Part shown: positions 52,327 through 60,905 of the stretch, piece after piece | Numbering within the stretch: the first letter of the stretch is position 1 | How the letters are laid out: every line of letters starts with the position of its first letter | The notes under the pieces: generated by a model | Told to the model about the DNA's origin: nothing | The model's database searches: none | Seen by the model: only the letters and a program-made list of their open reading frames with translations | Translations under genes and position numbers: made by a program | Assembly: GCF_005849285.1 (NCBI RefSeq) | Contig: NZ_CP040517.1 | Span: 2,176,501-2,240,500, forward strand | DNA from: Luteithermobacter gelatinilyticus | Lineage (GTDB): Bacteria; Pseudomonadota; Alphaproteobacteria; Sphingomonadales; Emcibacteraceae | Reading direction: 5' to 3' | Length of the DNA: 64,000 nucleotides

Positions 52327-53544
52327 ATGACAATAGGCGTAGGCGGTTCCACCATCGAAGCAGAACTGGACAAACTTTCCGACATGACGGCGGATATTGT
52401 GCCTATTGATATAGCAGAGTTTCAGGCCCGTCTGGACAAAGCCCGTACCCTGATGAAAAGGCAGGGACTGGACGCCATTTATCTCAATGCCGGCACCAAC
52501 ATGACCTATTTCACCGGCACCAAATGGTATGCCAGCGAACGCATGGTCGGGGCAATCCTGACGGCCGACGGATCGCTTACCTATATTGCGCCGGTCTTTG
52601 AGATCGGCACGCTCAAGGACTTCATGGTGATCGACGGGCCAATCGCTGGTTGGCAGGAACATGAAAGCCCCTATGCCCTGTTTGCCAGTCGGCTCAAGAA
52701 CATGGGACTTCAAGGCGGGCGCATCGGTCTTGACGAGGCGACGCCCTTTTTTATTGTTGATGGTCTGCGTCAAGCCGCCCCGGCCTGTGACTTTGTCAAT
52801 GCGACCCCCGTCACCGCCGGCTGCCGGATGATCAAAAGCCCCGCCGAAATTGCTCTGATGCAGCGGGCCAAAAACATGACGCTGGAAGTACACAAGGCCG
52901 CCGCCCGTATCCTTCGCCCTGGCATTTCCACCACGGAAGTGACGGCCTTTATTCATGAAGCCCATAAAAAGGTGGGGGCTCCCGGCGGCTCCAGCTTCTG
53001 TATCGTGCTGTTTGGCGAACCCACCGCCTACCCACATGGGGTTAAGGATCCCCAGATCCTCAGGGATGGCGATATGGTACTGATCGACACCGGATGTCTG
53101 TTGCATGGGTATAATTCCGATATCACCCGCACCTATGTCTATGGCCCGCCAACCGACCGTCAGCGCGAGGTGTGGAATATCGAAAAAGCGGCGCAGGCAG
53201 CAGCCTTCGAAGCGGCACAGATCGGTGTGCGCTGTGGCGATGTGGACCGGGCCGCCCGCACCTATCTGGAACAGCAGGGATTCGGTCCCGGCTATGACCT
53301 ACCCGGCCTGCCGCACCGGACCGGCCACGGCATCGGCCTGGATATCCACGAATGGCCCTATCTGGTCCTGAGCGATGACACCCCGTTGGCCCCCGGCATG
53401 TGTTTTTCCAACGAACCCATGATCTGTATCCCCGGGGAATTCGGGGTCCGGCTCGAAGATCATTTTTACATGACCGAGGACGGGCCGCGCTGGTTCACAA
53501 CCCCCAGCCCCAGCATTGATGACCCCTTCGGGCTTGGGCAATAG
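52327..53544 (+). CDS. M24 family metallopeptidase (Xaa-Pro aminopeptidase/prolidase-like)
   Basis: 405 residues from the ATG at 52327 (MTIGVGGSTIEAEL). The frame remains open upstream but that part is AT-rich and unlike the family. The N-terminal creatinase-like domain (about 30-160) precedes a pita-bread catalytic domain with all five metal ligands visible: Asp in VLIDTGCLL, Asp in NSDITRTY, His in RTGHGIGLD, Glu in FSNEPMI and Glu in RLEDHFYMTEDG. It cleaves peptides next to proline. No link to the qhp genes is evident beyond position. Confidence 0.9.
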   Translation: MTIGVGGSTIEAELDKLSDMTADIVPIDIAEFQARLDKARTLMKRQGLDAIYLNAGTNMTYFTGTKWYASERMVGAILTADGSLTYIAPVFEIGTLKDFMVIDGPIAGWQEHESPYALFASRLKNMGLQGGRIGLDEATPFFIVDGLRQAAPACDFVNATPVTAGCRMIKSPAEIALMQRAKNMTLEVHKAAARILRPGISTTEVTAFIHEAHKKVGAPGGSSFCIVLFGEPTAYPHGVKDPQILRDGDMVLIDTGCLLHGYNSDITRTYVYGPPTDRQREVWNIEKAAQAAAFEAAQIGVRCGDVDRAARTYLEQQGFGPGYDLPGLPHRTGHGIGLDIHEWPYLVLSDDTPLAPGMCFSNEPMICIPGEFGVRLEDHFYMTEDGPRWFTTPSPSIDDPFGLGQ

Positions 53545-53629
53545 GCTTTTTCCAGAACAACACCCCCGTCATCTACCATGTTTTTTATTGGCGGGACGTT
53601 TTATTTATGGGCTGGATTGCCGCCTTCTC

Positions 53630-53694
53630 GGCAAAGACGTAGGAAGGGGCGGCAAAGACGTAGGAAGGGGAGGCAAGGACGGTGACGAAGGGGA
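53630..53694. repeat. 21-bp tandem repeat, about three copies
   Basis: GGCAAAGACGTAGGAAGGGG plus one base occurs at 53630-53650 and 53651-53671, followed by a diverged third copy (53672-53694). It lies between the M24 peptidase and chorismate mutase genes, just downstream of both. It is probably a slippage-prone minisatellite. Confidence 0.75.
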
Positions 53695-53711
53695 GACAAT
53701 AAAGACGCTCC

Positions 53712-54032
53712 CTACTCTCCTTCCGCCTCGCGGATCTGTTCATGATGGCGGATGACTTCCCGGATGATAAAATTGAGGAATTTTTCGGAGAAATCAGGAT
53801 CCAGATGCGCCTCTTCCGCAAGCCGGCGCAACCGTTCGATCTGGCGCTTTTCACGTTCCTTATCGGCGGGCGGCAGATTATATTTCGCTTTGTATTCCCC
53901 GACTTTTTTGGTGATCTTGAAACGTTCCGCCAACATATAAACCAGGGCGGCATCAATATTGTCGATACTTTGCCGATAAGCCGTCAGCTGGGCTTTAAGC
54001 TGTTGCTGGTCCGGCATGTCCCTGTCATTCAT
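53712..54032 (-). CDS. Chorismate mutase (AroQ class)
   Basis: 106 residues, all helical, from the ATG at 54032 with GGAG seven bases upstream. AroQ landmarks are YRQSIDNIDAALVYMLAERF (about 19-38, with the substrate-binding arginine), KKVGEYKAKYNLP and the C-terminal FLNFIIREVIRHHE. It converts chorismate to prephenate for phenylalanine and tyrosine synthesis. It lies apart from other aromatic biosynthesis genes. Confidence 0.92.
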   Translation of the reverse strand: MNDRDMPDQQQLKAQLTAYRQSIDNIDAALVYMLAERFKITKKVGEYKAKYNLPPADKEREKRQIERLRRLAEEAHLDPDFSEKFLNFIIREVIRHHEQIREAEGE

Positions 54033-54130
54033 ATGGCGTCTCCTCTGCTGTGGGTGGTGGCAAACTGTTGTTCTGTTGAAGCAAAATTTACCCCTTCGCG
54101 CAAGTTTTTTGACGCGGCCACCTCTGACCC

Positions 54131-54170
54131 CTAGTGTGAATTGTGCATAGGTTAGCCCAATTCACTCTAG
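54131..54170. repeat. 40-bp CTAG-bounded palindromic repeat, copy C (inverted)
   Basis: The arms CTAGTGTGAATTG and CAATTCACTCTAG pair with one mismatch. The reverse complement aligns with copy B throughout, including the loop ending CCTATGCA, so this copy is inserted in the opposite orientation. Its terminal CTAG supplies the TAG stop codon of the flippase gene. Confidence 0.82.
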
Positions 54171-55768
54171 CCGGCCTGCTGCGCCGCCCGTTTGCCGCCC
54201 AGCCGGGCCCGCAATTTTTCCTTATCTTCCGGTTCCAAGCCAATCAGAATAAGGCTTGCGCCATACAGAAAAATCAAAAGAGGAATACCCAGGAAAACGC
54301 CCCACCCATGTATCAAATCCAGCGGAATGAAATTCAGGGCCTGATAAAAAATGCCGCTGCAGATCAGCGCCGCAAACGGCACTTTGAACAGTTTGGCGCT
54401 GAACATCCGAATTCCGAACAGGCGACGGATGAGATAAAGCCGAATGGCATTCATGGTCATATAGGTCAACATCAACGCCAGCGCCACACCGCTTGCATCC
54501 ATGCCAAATAATTGCGTGAAAATCCAGGCCATAAGCACATAAAGCGGGATCATCATCAGGGAAATCGCCGGATTATACAGTGGGTTACGATAAATCAGCG
54601 GCAGATCCGATGTGCCAAACCCGCCATTAATGGTCTCCCCGATCATCAGCATCAGGAGAATGGTTCCCCCCATGGCCAGAATGCCCGTTTGCGTATCGCC
54701 ATTGGCCACGGCGGCAATCACCGCCTCGCCATAAAAACCGGACCAGACCACTATCAGACACTGCACCATCAAAATCCAGCGCGACACCATAACCATATGC
54801 CGCTCGACCCGGGGATAATCCCGGCGCACCAGGCTGCTGGACATCACCGGCGCAAGGATCGGATAAAAGCTCTGATAGATTTTTTCCACGCTGGTGGCAA
54901 ATTGCTGGGCGATGGTATAGACACCAAGCACCGCTTCGGAAAAAAAGAATTTTACGGTGAAAATATCCATTCGCATGAAAATCAGCAGGGCCATGTCATG
55001 AAAGGCGGTCGGGGCGGAAAAATTGGCGATTTTCAGGATCAGGCGGGGACAGGGGCGGGCAGAAAGGAAACTTTTCAGAGAATACAGATTAAACAACCCC
55101 CACAAAGCCACCGCCAGCGCCGAGAATAGCGCCACGGCATAAGCCATGAGCAATCCGTATTCATGATAGCCCAGCGCATAAAACAGCAACATGCTGCCCA
55201 AAAGGACATAAGGCTCCACAATGCTGCGGGACCAGACCTCATAACGCATCTTGCGGGTCGCCCGGGTCCCCGACAGCAGAACATCAACCGATGTGATCAC
55301 CAACAAAATGGGCGCCAGGGTCTTGAGACCGGTTACCATTTGCGGATAATCAAAAATCTCTGCCAGAAAATCCGCCGAAAAAATCAGCAGCGCCGTCAGA
55401 ATTCCCCCCACAGTCAACGACCAGCACAGGGCCGTAAGGATGACCTGCTCCGGACAATACAGCTTGGCATAGGCCCGGTCATGAATAAATTTAAATAAGG
55501 AGCGCTTCAGTCCGAACGTGGCGAACGCCGCGGCGATTTCAATGGTGGTAATGGTATAATTGTAACGGCCATAAAGTTCATTGCCGAACAGGGCCACAGC
55601 CAGAAACAGAAATGGCAGACGCGACCCCAGCCGGACCAGGAACCCGGCAAAATTGGCCCCGGCGCCACGGGCAATATCCTTTTTGTCCTTTTCCTCGCCG
55701 GGCTCTTTCCCTGCCTCCCCGCCCATCGCTGCGGACAAGGCCTGTTCGTGATTATCACTCGGGGTCAT
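54167..55768 (-). CDS. Oligosaccharide/lipid flippase family protein (MOP superfamily)
   Basis: 533 residues with about 12-14 membrane helices after a charged 30-residue cytoplasmic start. The ARGAGANFAGFLVRLGSRLPF segment at about 34-54 is the usual first-helix entry of Wzx-like flippases. Such proteins flip lipid-linked sugars or lipids across the inner membrane. It follows the secreted protein gene by 23 bases and ends in a repeat element that provides its stop codon. The neighbouring phosphatidyltransferases suggest a phospholipid-like or lipid-linked cargo rather than a standard O-antigen, because no glycosyltransferase is near. Confidence 0.85.
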   Translation of the reverse strand: MTPSDNHEQALSAAMGGEAGKEPGEEKDKKDIARGAGANFAGFLVRLGSRLPFLFLAVALFGNELYGRYNYTITTIEIAAAFATFGLKRSLFKFIHDRAYAKLYCPEQVILTALCWSLTVGGILTALLIFSADFLAEIFDYPQMVTGLKTLAPILLVITSVDVLLSGTRATRKMRYEVWSRSIVEPYVLLGSMLLFYALGYHEYGLLMAYAVALFSALAVALWGLFNLYSLKSFLSARPCPRLILKIANFSAPTAFHDMALLIFMRMDIFTVKFFFSEAVLGVYTIAQQFATSVEKIYQSFYPILAPVMSSSLVRRDYPRVERHMVMVSRWILMVQCLIVVWSGFYGEAVIAAVANGDTQTGILAMGGTILLMLMIGETINGGFGTSDLPLIYRNPLYNPAISLMMIPLYVLMAWIFTQLFGMDASGVALALMLTYMTMNAIRLYLIRRLFGIRMFSAKLFKVPFAALICSGIFYQALNFIPLDLIHGWGVFLGIPLLIFLYGASLILIGLEPEDKEKLRARLGGKRAAQQAG

Positions 55769-55791
55769 GATTTATCCTTATCCCCTTATCT

Positions 55792-56949
55792 TTATCTTTT
55801 TTTTCTGACCCTTTTCTTTTTTTCCACGGTCGGGGAAAGGATATCGACAAACTCGCTCAGCGCCTTGCCGGTTACCTTTTTCGTTCCCACCCCGGTTTTG
55901 TATACCAGATCATATTCGGCAATGTAACGATATCTGTTCAGCGAGGGATATGCTTTTGCCAGCATGCGTTCCAGGCTGCCCATATGGTCGTTCAGCCGGA
56001 AATGTTCTAATTTTTTGGTCAGAGTCAGGGTCCCTTCCAGCATACTATCGCCATTCCTGGCGGACAGGTGAAGTTTCACGGGATATTGACCAAGTTCTTT
56101 ATCTTCCCCATAAACCAGGGGCGTCACCCTGATGTCCCTGAACCCGTCAATGATATCCTGGGCCCCGCGCAAATACAGCATATTTTCCTGCGCGCCTTTC
56201 GGCAAGGTAATGGAAGACAGGATCAATTCCGGGCCGGCCCCATTGTCCAGAGAAAACACCCGGAGCCAAGTATCCATTAGCTTATCCAGGTTGTCATTCA
56301 CCAAGACGCGCATGCCAAACCCTGCCCCCTGCCCCAGGGAAATCCACGGGCCATGTTCTTCGCCGCCCACTTCCGGTCCGATCCGGAAACGCCCCGTCGC
56401 CGTAAAGTAAGGAGCATAGGCCATCATCTGAATCTTGTCAGCTTTAAGATTTTTGCTGTTCTCCGGCAGCAAAGGCAAGGCCACAGGAAGATGGGACGTC
56501 AGGTCAAGCTCGACTTCCGCCGTCGTATTATGCAGTTTCAGCTGATAATCGGGATAGGCGCCGCGAATATAATGATCAACTTCGTCGCCGAAACGGATGT
56601 CGAATTTGTCTTCCGCATAGACCCAGTCCCCAAATGCCCGGCCGTTCTTAATAATATACGTGGCCCCATCCGGACGCACCAACGTTGCCAGCACGATTCC
56701 CCGGTGTTTGTTAAACGGCAGGTTGAGCACGGAAAACTGGGTCGTCAGCAGTGTGCCGTCCTCAAAAACAAAATACTGATCCCAGTATTCCTTGTATTCC
56801 TGGGCATCTCGCAATTCCGGTTTATGCCGGTCGGGGTGACGCGACTGTGTGTTCAGCCCATCGGCGAAACCGGACTGAACAGAGAGGGACGAGGCAAAAA
56901 ACAGAAACAATAAGGCCACCGCCTGCCGCTTCAGAATACATATCTTCAT
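55792..56949 (-). CDS. Secreted protein of unknown function in the lipid locus
   Basis: 385 residues. An N-terminal signal peptide (RQAVALLFLFFASSLSVQSG, cleavage near GFADG) is followed by an apparently beta-rich protein without membrane segments. Repeated aromatic and Gly-Asp turns (WDQYFVFEDGTLLTTQFSVL; GRAFGDWVYAEDKFDIRFGD) suggest one or two lipocalin-like barrels, a fold also found in AttH/CrtC-type proteins, but that is inference from pattern only. The C-terminus is very basic (KKKRVRKKR). It sits seven bases from the phosphatidyltransferase stop and is probably co-transcribed with it and the flippase. It may bind or modify the exported lipid. Confidence 0.7.
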   Translation of the reverse strand: MKICILKRQAVALLFLFFASSLSVQSGFADGLNTQSRHPDRHKPELRDAQEYKEYWDQYFVFEDGTLLTTQFSVLNLPFNKHRGIVLATLVRPDGATYIIKNGRAFGDWVYAEDKFDIRFGDEVDHYIRGAYPDYQLKLHNTTAEVELDLTSHLPVALPLLPENSKNLKADKIQMMAYAPYFTATGRFRIGPEVGGEEHGPWISLGQGAGFGMRVLVNDNLDKLMDTWLRVFSLDNGAGPELILSSITLPKGAQENMLYLRGAQDIIDGFRDIRVTPLVYGEDKELGQYPVKLHLSARNGDSMLEGTLTLTKKLEHFRLNDHMGSLERMLAKAYPSLNRYRYIAEYDLVYKTGVGTKKVTGKALSEFVDILSPTVEKKKRVRKKR

Positions 56950-56956
56950 TCAGGAA

Positions 56957-57847
56957 TTACTCCGCAAGTGCGTCTCTCAGCCGGCTTGTATAGAGTGTAT
57001 TATATCTTTTCTGTTTCTGGACAAGCGCGAAAAGCACAAGGTTCAAGACCGCAATTTCAAACCAGAAATACCATAAAGGTTCTTTGAAAATACAGGCAAT
57101 AAATATGGCAAAAGTGCGGTAGTTGGCGCACATCACAGACCATACTTTCACCGACCGGGCAAACGTTTCCCGATACAGCCGGCGCATTTCGGCATGTCGG
57201 TCGGGATGTTTGAGAAAAATTTCATGAATATGCCGCCGCTGTTCACAGGTCACCCCGGAAAAGGCATATTGCATTTTTACATACCCGCAATTGAGCCAGA
57301 AGGAGAGTCCCTGCACCCCCCCATTAGTGGGTTTTTTCAGGTCGTGAGGGTCCGGCAGGCGCGCAGAAGCCTTGCCATGCCCCCAATAATCATATTCCTG
57401 ACGCTGAACTTCATAAGCGCCCGATTGAATGGCGTGGGATGCGCCGGCGCCCAGCACCACGATCCAGACCCAAAGACCCAGTTCCGCGGACAAGGCCAAA
57501 GCCAGCCCCACATAAACGGAAATGAACACGACATAATCACAAATCCCGTCGATCACCTTGCCGAATTCCGACTGGGTCTGTGTCAGTCGCGCCAGCTGCC
57601 CGTCCGCACCGTCCATGATATGCCAGATCAACATGAACGCAAAACCGGCCAGGGCAAAAGCGGTGTTCTGATATTGTGAATAGGCCACCCCTGCCAGAAC
57701 CCCCGAAAACATACCACTAAGAGAGACCGCATTCGGGCTGACCCGCAAACTGGCCAGCCGGGGAACCAGCCAACTGCTGATGGGGTGAATGAGATAAAGA
57801 TTCGTAAACTCCTCTATCTCACTGGTGCGTTTTACTGTTTCTGACAT
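56957..57847 (-). CDS. CDP-alcohol phosphatidyltransferase family protein
   Basis: 296 residues with about six membrane helices. The complete family signature is present: D79-x2-D82-G-x2-A-R-x8-G-x3-D100-x3-D104, the metal-binding and catalytic aspartates. It transfers a phospho-head group between a CDP-alcohol and another alcohol in the inner membrane. A charged soluble insertion (about 150-215, including GHGKASARLPDPHDLKKPTN) distinguishes it from PgsA and PssA. Substrates are unknown. It begins 17 bases after the fused enzyme upstream, so the two act in one pathway. Confidence 0.88.
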   Translation of the reverse strand: MSETVKRTSEIEEFTNLYLIHPISSWLVPRLASLRVSPNAVSLSGMFSGVLAGVAYSQYQNTAFALAGFAFMLIWHIMDGADGQLARLTQTQSEFGKVIDGICDYVVFISVYVGLALALSAELGLWVWIVVLGAGASHAIQSGAYEVQRQEYDYWGHGKASARLPDPHDLKKPTNGGVQGLSFWLNCGYVKMQYAFSGVTCEQRRHIHEIFLKHPDRHAEMRRLYRETFARSVKVWSVMCANYRTFAIFIACIFKEPLWYFWFEIAVLNLVLFALVQKQKRYNTLYTSRLRDALAE

Positions 57848-57864
57848 GATACCTGATTATATTA

Positions 57865-59223
57865 TTAGAAAATCTTGGTTTTTTGGAAGGTTTTGACAAA
57901 CTCCTCGCTGGTCGCCTCCATCAGATTTTTCGCATGGTATATGATTCTGATCTGATGAACAAAGAAAGTAATGATGCCGTAAGCACAAATAAAAATGAAC
58001 CCGGCATACCAGGCCCCGAACAGGCCAAAGGGGATGAGCGCCCACATCTGGGTATTGCGTCGCCCGCCAATTAGACGAAACTTACGATCAAACGCCCCAG
58101 CATCACAGATCTGCCGATCTGACATGCGGCGGAAAAATTCGGCCTGAATTTCATCGGCCAGATGGAACAGCACCAAAGCCCCGGCAAAAACCCACGGCGC
58201 AAAGCCGTAAAGCGTGGACAAATAGCCGCCAATAGCAAAATACCAGCCATACTCCACAACCTTGTCCACCACATGTTCGATTTCCCCGATCTTGGTCTGC
58301 ATCAACTTGGTACGGGCCAGTTTACCGTCAACCCCGTCCAGAACCCCGACGACCAGAGCCCCGGCCAGGGCAATCCCCATCTGCCCCGTGGCAAACAGAT
58401 ACATGATATAAAATCCCAGAATACCGGTCGCCACCGTAACCTGGTTTGGGGTGATAGGCAGATTGCAGATGTTTTTGACAATCCAGTTTTCTATGGGGCG
58501 ATGAATAAACCAGGCCGGCCAGTCCAGGGTTCCTTTCTGGGCATTTTGCAACAACGCCTCAGTACCTTTTTCCCCGTCACGTTTGTTTAAAATCGGCAAC
58601 CAGAGAATTTCCACATCCCGACGGCGGTTGGCGAGATACAGCGGGAGGCTGGAAATATTGAAAATTTCGCAGTCATTGGACACAGCGATATGCTCCAACG
58701 CGTCTTTCAGCGTTTCCAGACTGTTCAGTTTGTCCGCATGGGTCTGCATGGTCTGGCCTGAAATCAGCGCCACCGAAGCAAAAATTGTCTCTTCACCCCG
58801 CAAGGACAACGGAATACCGTAACTGGCTTTTTCTTCGGGCATATAGTTCCGGTCCATTACCGCAATCACAGACCCCGACTCATGACCGGCCACAGCTCCT
58901 AAAATCCGATCGTCCACCAGCACCCCTTCTTCCAGCAGAAGCCATCTGTCCAGCTCATGATTGCTTTCCAGCAGTTTGACCGGGGCTTCCTTGGTACGAT
59001 GGATAAAAACCTTTTCAGGTTTGTTACGATAAGACAGAACGGCCTTTTCGAACTCGCTCACAAACCAGTCGGTAATCAAATGCACTTCCTCAACGCCATA
59101 TCGCTTGAGAAGCTTAAGCTGGCGTTCCAACAGCGTAATCCCTCCAACGGGGATCAGGTTGCGCGCGAGTGTGCTCTCTGTTTCGGATTCCTGCCCTGTA
59201 ATCAGGATTGCCTTATTCGCCAT
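57865..59223 (-). CDS. Fusion of nucleotidyltransferase-like and CDP-alcohol phosphatidyltransferase domains
   Basis: 452 residues from the ATG at 59223, five to six bases after GAGGA. The N-terminal 220 residues have a nucleotidyltransferase outline (NLIPVGGITLLERQLKLLKRYGV), but the usual GxGxR loop is replaced by GQESETESTLAR. The C-terminal half (about 240-450) is a membrane phosphatidyltransferase with D296-x2-D299-G-x2-A-R-x8-G, after which the signature reads G-x2-E-H-x2-D instead of G-x3-D-x3-D. The domain order recalls the bifunctional CTP:inositol-1-phosphate cytidylyltransferase/di-myo-inositol-phosphate-phosphate synthase of thermophiles. Here it more likely makes and uses a CDP-activated polar head group. 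It is first in a run of four same-strand genes. Confidence 0.82.
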   Translation of the reverse strand: MANKAILITGQESETESTLARNLIPVGGITLLERQLKLLKRYGVEEVHLITDWFVSEFEKAVLSYRNKPEKVFIHRTKEAPVKLLESNHELDRWLLLEEGVLVDDRILGAVAGHESGSVIAVMDRNYMPEEKASYGIPLSLRGEETIFASVALISGQTMQTHADKLNSLETLKDALEHIAVSNDCEIFNISSLPLYLANRRRDVEILWLPILNKRDGEKGTEALLQNAQKGTLDWPAWFIHRPIENWIVKNICNLPITPNQVTVATGILGFYIMYLFATGQMGIALAGALVVGVLDGVDGKLARTKLMQTKIGEIEHVVDKVVEYGWYFAIGGYLSTLYGFAPWVFAGALVLFHLADEIQAEFFRRMSDRQICDAGAFDRKFRLIGGRRNTQMWALIPFGLFGAWYAGFIFICAYGIITFFVHQIRIIYHAKNLMEATSEEFVKTFQKTKIF

Positions 59224-59256
59224 ATTTTCCTCGCCTGTTTGCCCCAATCATGCCTG

Positions 59257-59286
59257 TTATGTTGCAAAAAATTATGTTGCAAAAAA
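59257..59286. repeat. 15-bp perfect tandem repeat upstream of the fused enzyme gene
   Basis: TTATGTTGCAAAAAA occurs twice in tandem at 59257-59271 and 59272-59286, followed by CCAACATTATGG, which can pair with the TTATGTTG halves. It lies 35-65 bases before the start of the phosphatidyltransferase fusion gene, in its promoter region, and may bind a regulator. Confidence 0.6.
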
Positions 59287-59356
59287 TTTCCAACATTATG
59301 GCCGCATATATGGGGCTAAAATGGGACAAGAAAAGGGGTGCTGGCAAGAATTTATT

Positions 59357-60790
59357 TCACATTTTTGAGAGAAAACGGGCTTTTTCCTGAATAAGTCGCC
59401 ATGAGTCGTCGATATGACGCTGTTCCGTATAGGGGGACCCCGACACAAAACGCAGAACATACCGCCCCTGAACCCGGGTCTGTGTCAGATACAACTGCCC
59501 GCTGTCATTAATATCTTCCAGCAGTTGGGCATTCAAACGATCCAGCGCCTCGTCGGTCAGACCGCCCGGATTATACCGGAAACACAACAGCGCCAAAGGA
59601 TGCGGCGCGACAATTTCAAAATCCTTTTCCTGTTTCATCTTCTGGGCCAGCTGCTGACAAAAGTCTATATGCCGGCGAATATGTGCCTGAAGCCCCTCGA
59701 CCCCATAGGCACGCAGCACAAACCACAGTTTCAGTGCCCGAAACCGCCGCCCCAGCGGCACCCCCCAGTCGCGATAATTAATCACTTGGTCCCCTTCACG
59801 GGTCTTGAGATATTCTGGCAGGATTTCGAAAGTACGGACCAGAGTCTCCCGATCCCGCACATAAAAGGCGGAACAGTCAAACTGGGTCAGAAGCCATTTA
59901 TGAGGATTGAAAACAAAACTGTCTACAAATTCGATGCCATCAATCATCCAGCGATATTCCGGCAGCACCAGAGCGCTTCCCGCCCAGGCGGCATCCACAT
60001 GCAACCAAATCCCGTATTTGTGGCAGATTTCGCCGATGGGCCGCAAGGGATCAATGGCGGAAACGGACGTGCTGCCCAATGTCGCCACCACGCAGGTGGG
60101 CAGGCAGCCGGCGTTCAGATCGCTTTCAATGGCATGTTCCAGTTCCTCAGGGATCATGGCAAATGTTTCATCCACCGAAATCTTGCGCAGATTTCCGCTG
60201 CCAAGCCCCGCGATGCGAATGCCTTTATCCGTCGAACTGTGCACCTCTGCCGAGGCATAACAGGTATGCTGCCCGGTCACACTGAGCCCCGTATGATTGG
60301 TGGTGAAATTGTGCAAGCGTTCGCGGGCACATAAAAACGCGGAAAGCATGGCCGACGATGCAGTGTCCTGAATGCTGCCGTGAAACCCATCGGGCAGTCC
60401 GGTGATTTGTCTGAGCCAGTCCAGCATACGGGTTTCAAGTTCGGTGGCCGCCGGCGACGTCTGCCAGCTCATACATTGCGCTGCAAGCGTCGCGGTCAAC
60501 ATTTCCGCCAGCACAGACGGCGGGCTGGCATTGGCCGGGAAATAAGCCATAAATCCGGGATGTTGCCAATGTGTCATCCCCGGCAGAATGATGTCCTGGA
60601 AGTCCCTGAAAATATCTTCCATCGCTTCCCCCGTTTCAGGGGCGGCCGACGGCAGTTTGGCGGCAATTTCTCCCGGTTTCACCGGCGCCTTGACCGGATA
60701 TGCTTCAATATTTTCCAGATAATCAGCCATCCAGTCGACAAATTTGTGAGCCTGGGCACGAAAATCTTTTCTGAAATCCTTGAAGGCCAT
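59357..60790 (-). CDS. PLP-dependent decarboxylase (aromatic-L-amino-acid decarboxylase family)
   Basis: 477 residues, the length of DDC-type enzymes. It contains FMAYFPANASPPSVLAEML, HVDAAWAGSALVLPEYR and FNPHKWLLTQFDCSAFYVRD, with the PLP lysine at about 298. The F-N-P-H-K-W motif and the arrangement of the first 100 residues place it with aromatic amino acid (tyrosine, tryptophan, phenylalanine) decarboxylases, although some relatives use serine or other substrates. Its product could be an aromatic amine. A 133-base gap separates it from the lipid-locus genes downstream on the same strand. Confidence 0.87.
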   Translation of the reverse strand: MAFKDFRKDFRAQAHKFVDWMADYLENIEAYPVKAPVKPGEIAAKLPSAAPETGEAMEDIFRDFQDIILPGMTHWQHPGFMAYFPANASPPSVLAEMLTATLAAQCMSWQTSPAATELETRMLDWLRQITGLPDGFHGSIQDTASSAMLSAFLCARERLHNFTTNHTGLSVTGQHTCYASAEVHSSTDKGIRIAGLGSGNLRKISVDETFAMIPEELEHAIESDLNAGCLPTCVVATLGSTSVSAIDPLRPIGEICHKYGIWLHVDAAWAGSALVLPEYRWMIDGIEFVDSFVFNPHKWLLTQFDCSAFYVRDRETLVRTFEILPEYLKTREGDQVINYRDWGVPLGRRFRALKLWFVLRAYGVEGLQAHIRRHIDFCQQLAQKMKQEKDFEIVAPHPLALLCFRYNPGGLTDEALDRLNAQLLEDINDSGQLYLTQTRVQGRYVLRFVSGSPYTEQRHIDDSWRLIQEKARFLSKM

Positions 60791-60905
60791 GACCTTCCCC
60801 TATCGTATGCCTGCGTACAAAATATAGAGGCGTATAAAATATTATAAACTATTATAAACTATGTAGAACAGTCTGCGCTGACGCGGCAGGCAGCCCCTTT
60901 TCAGA

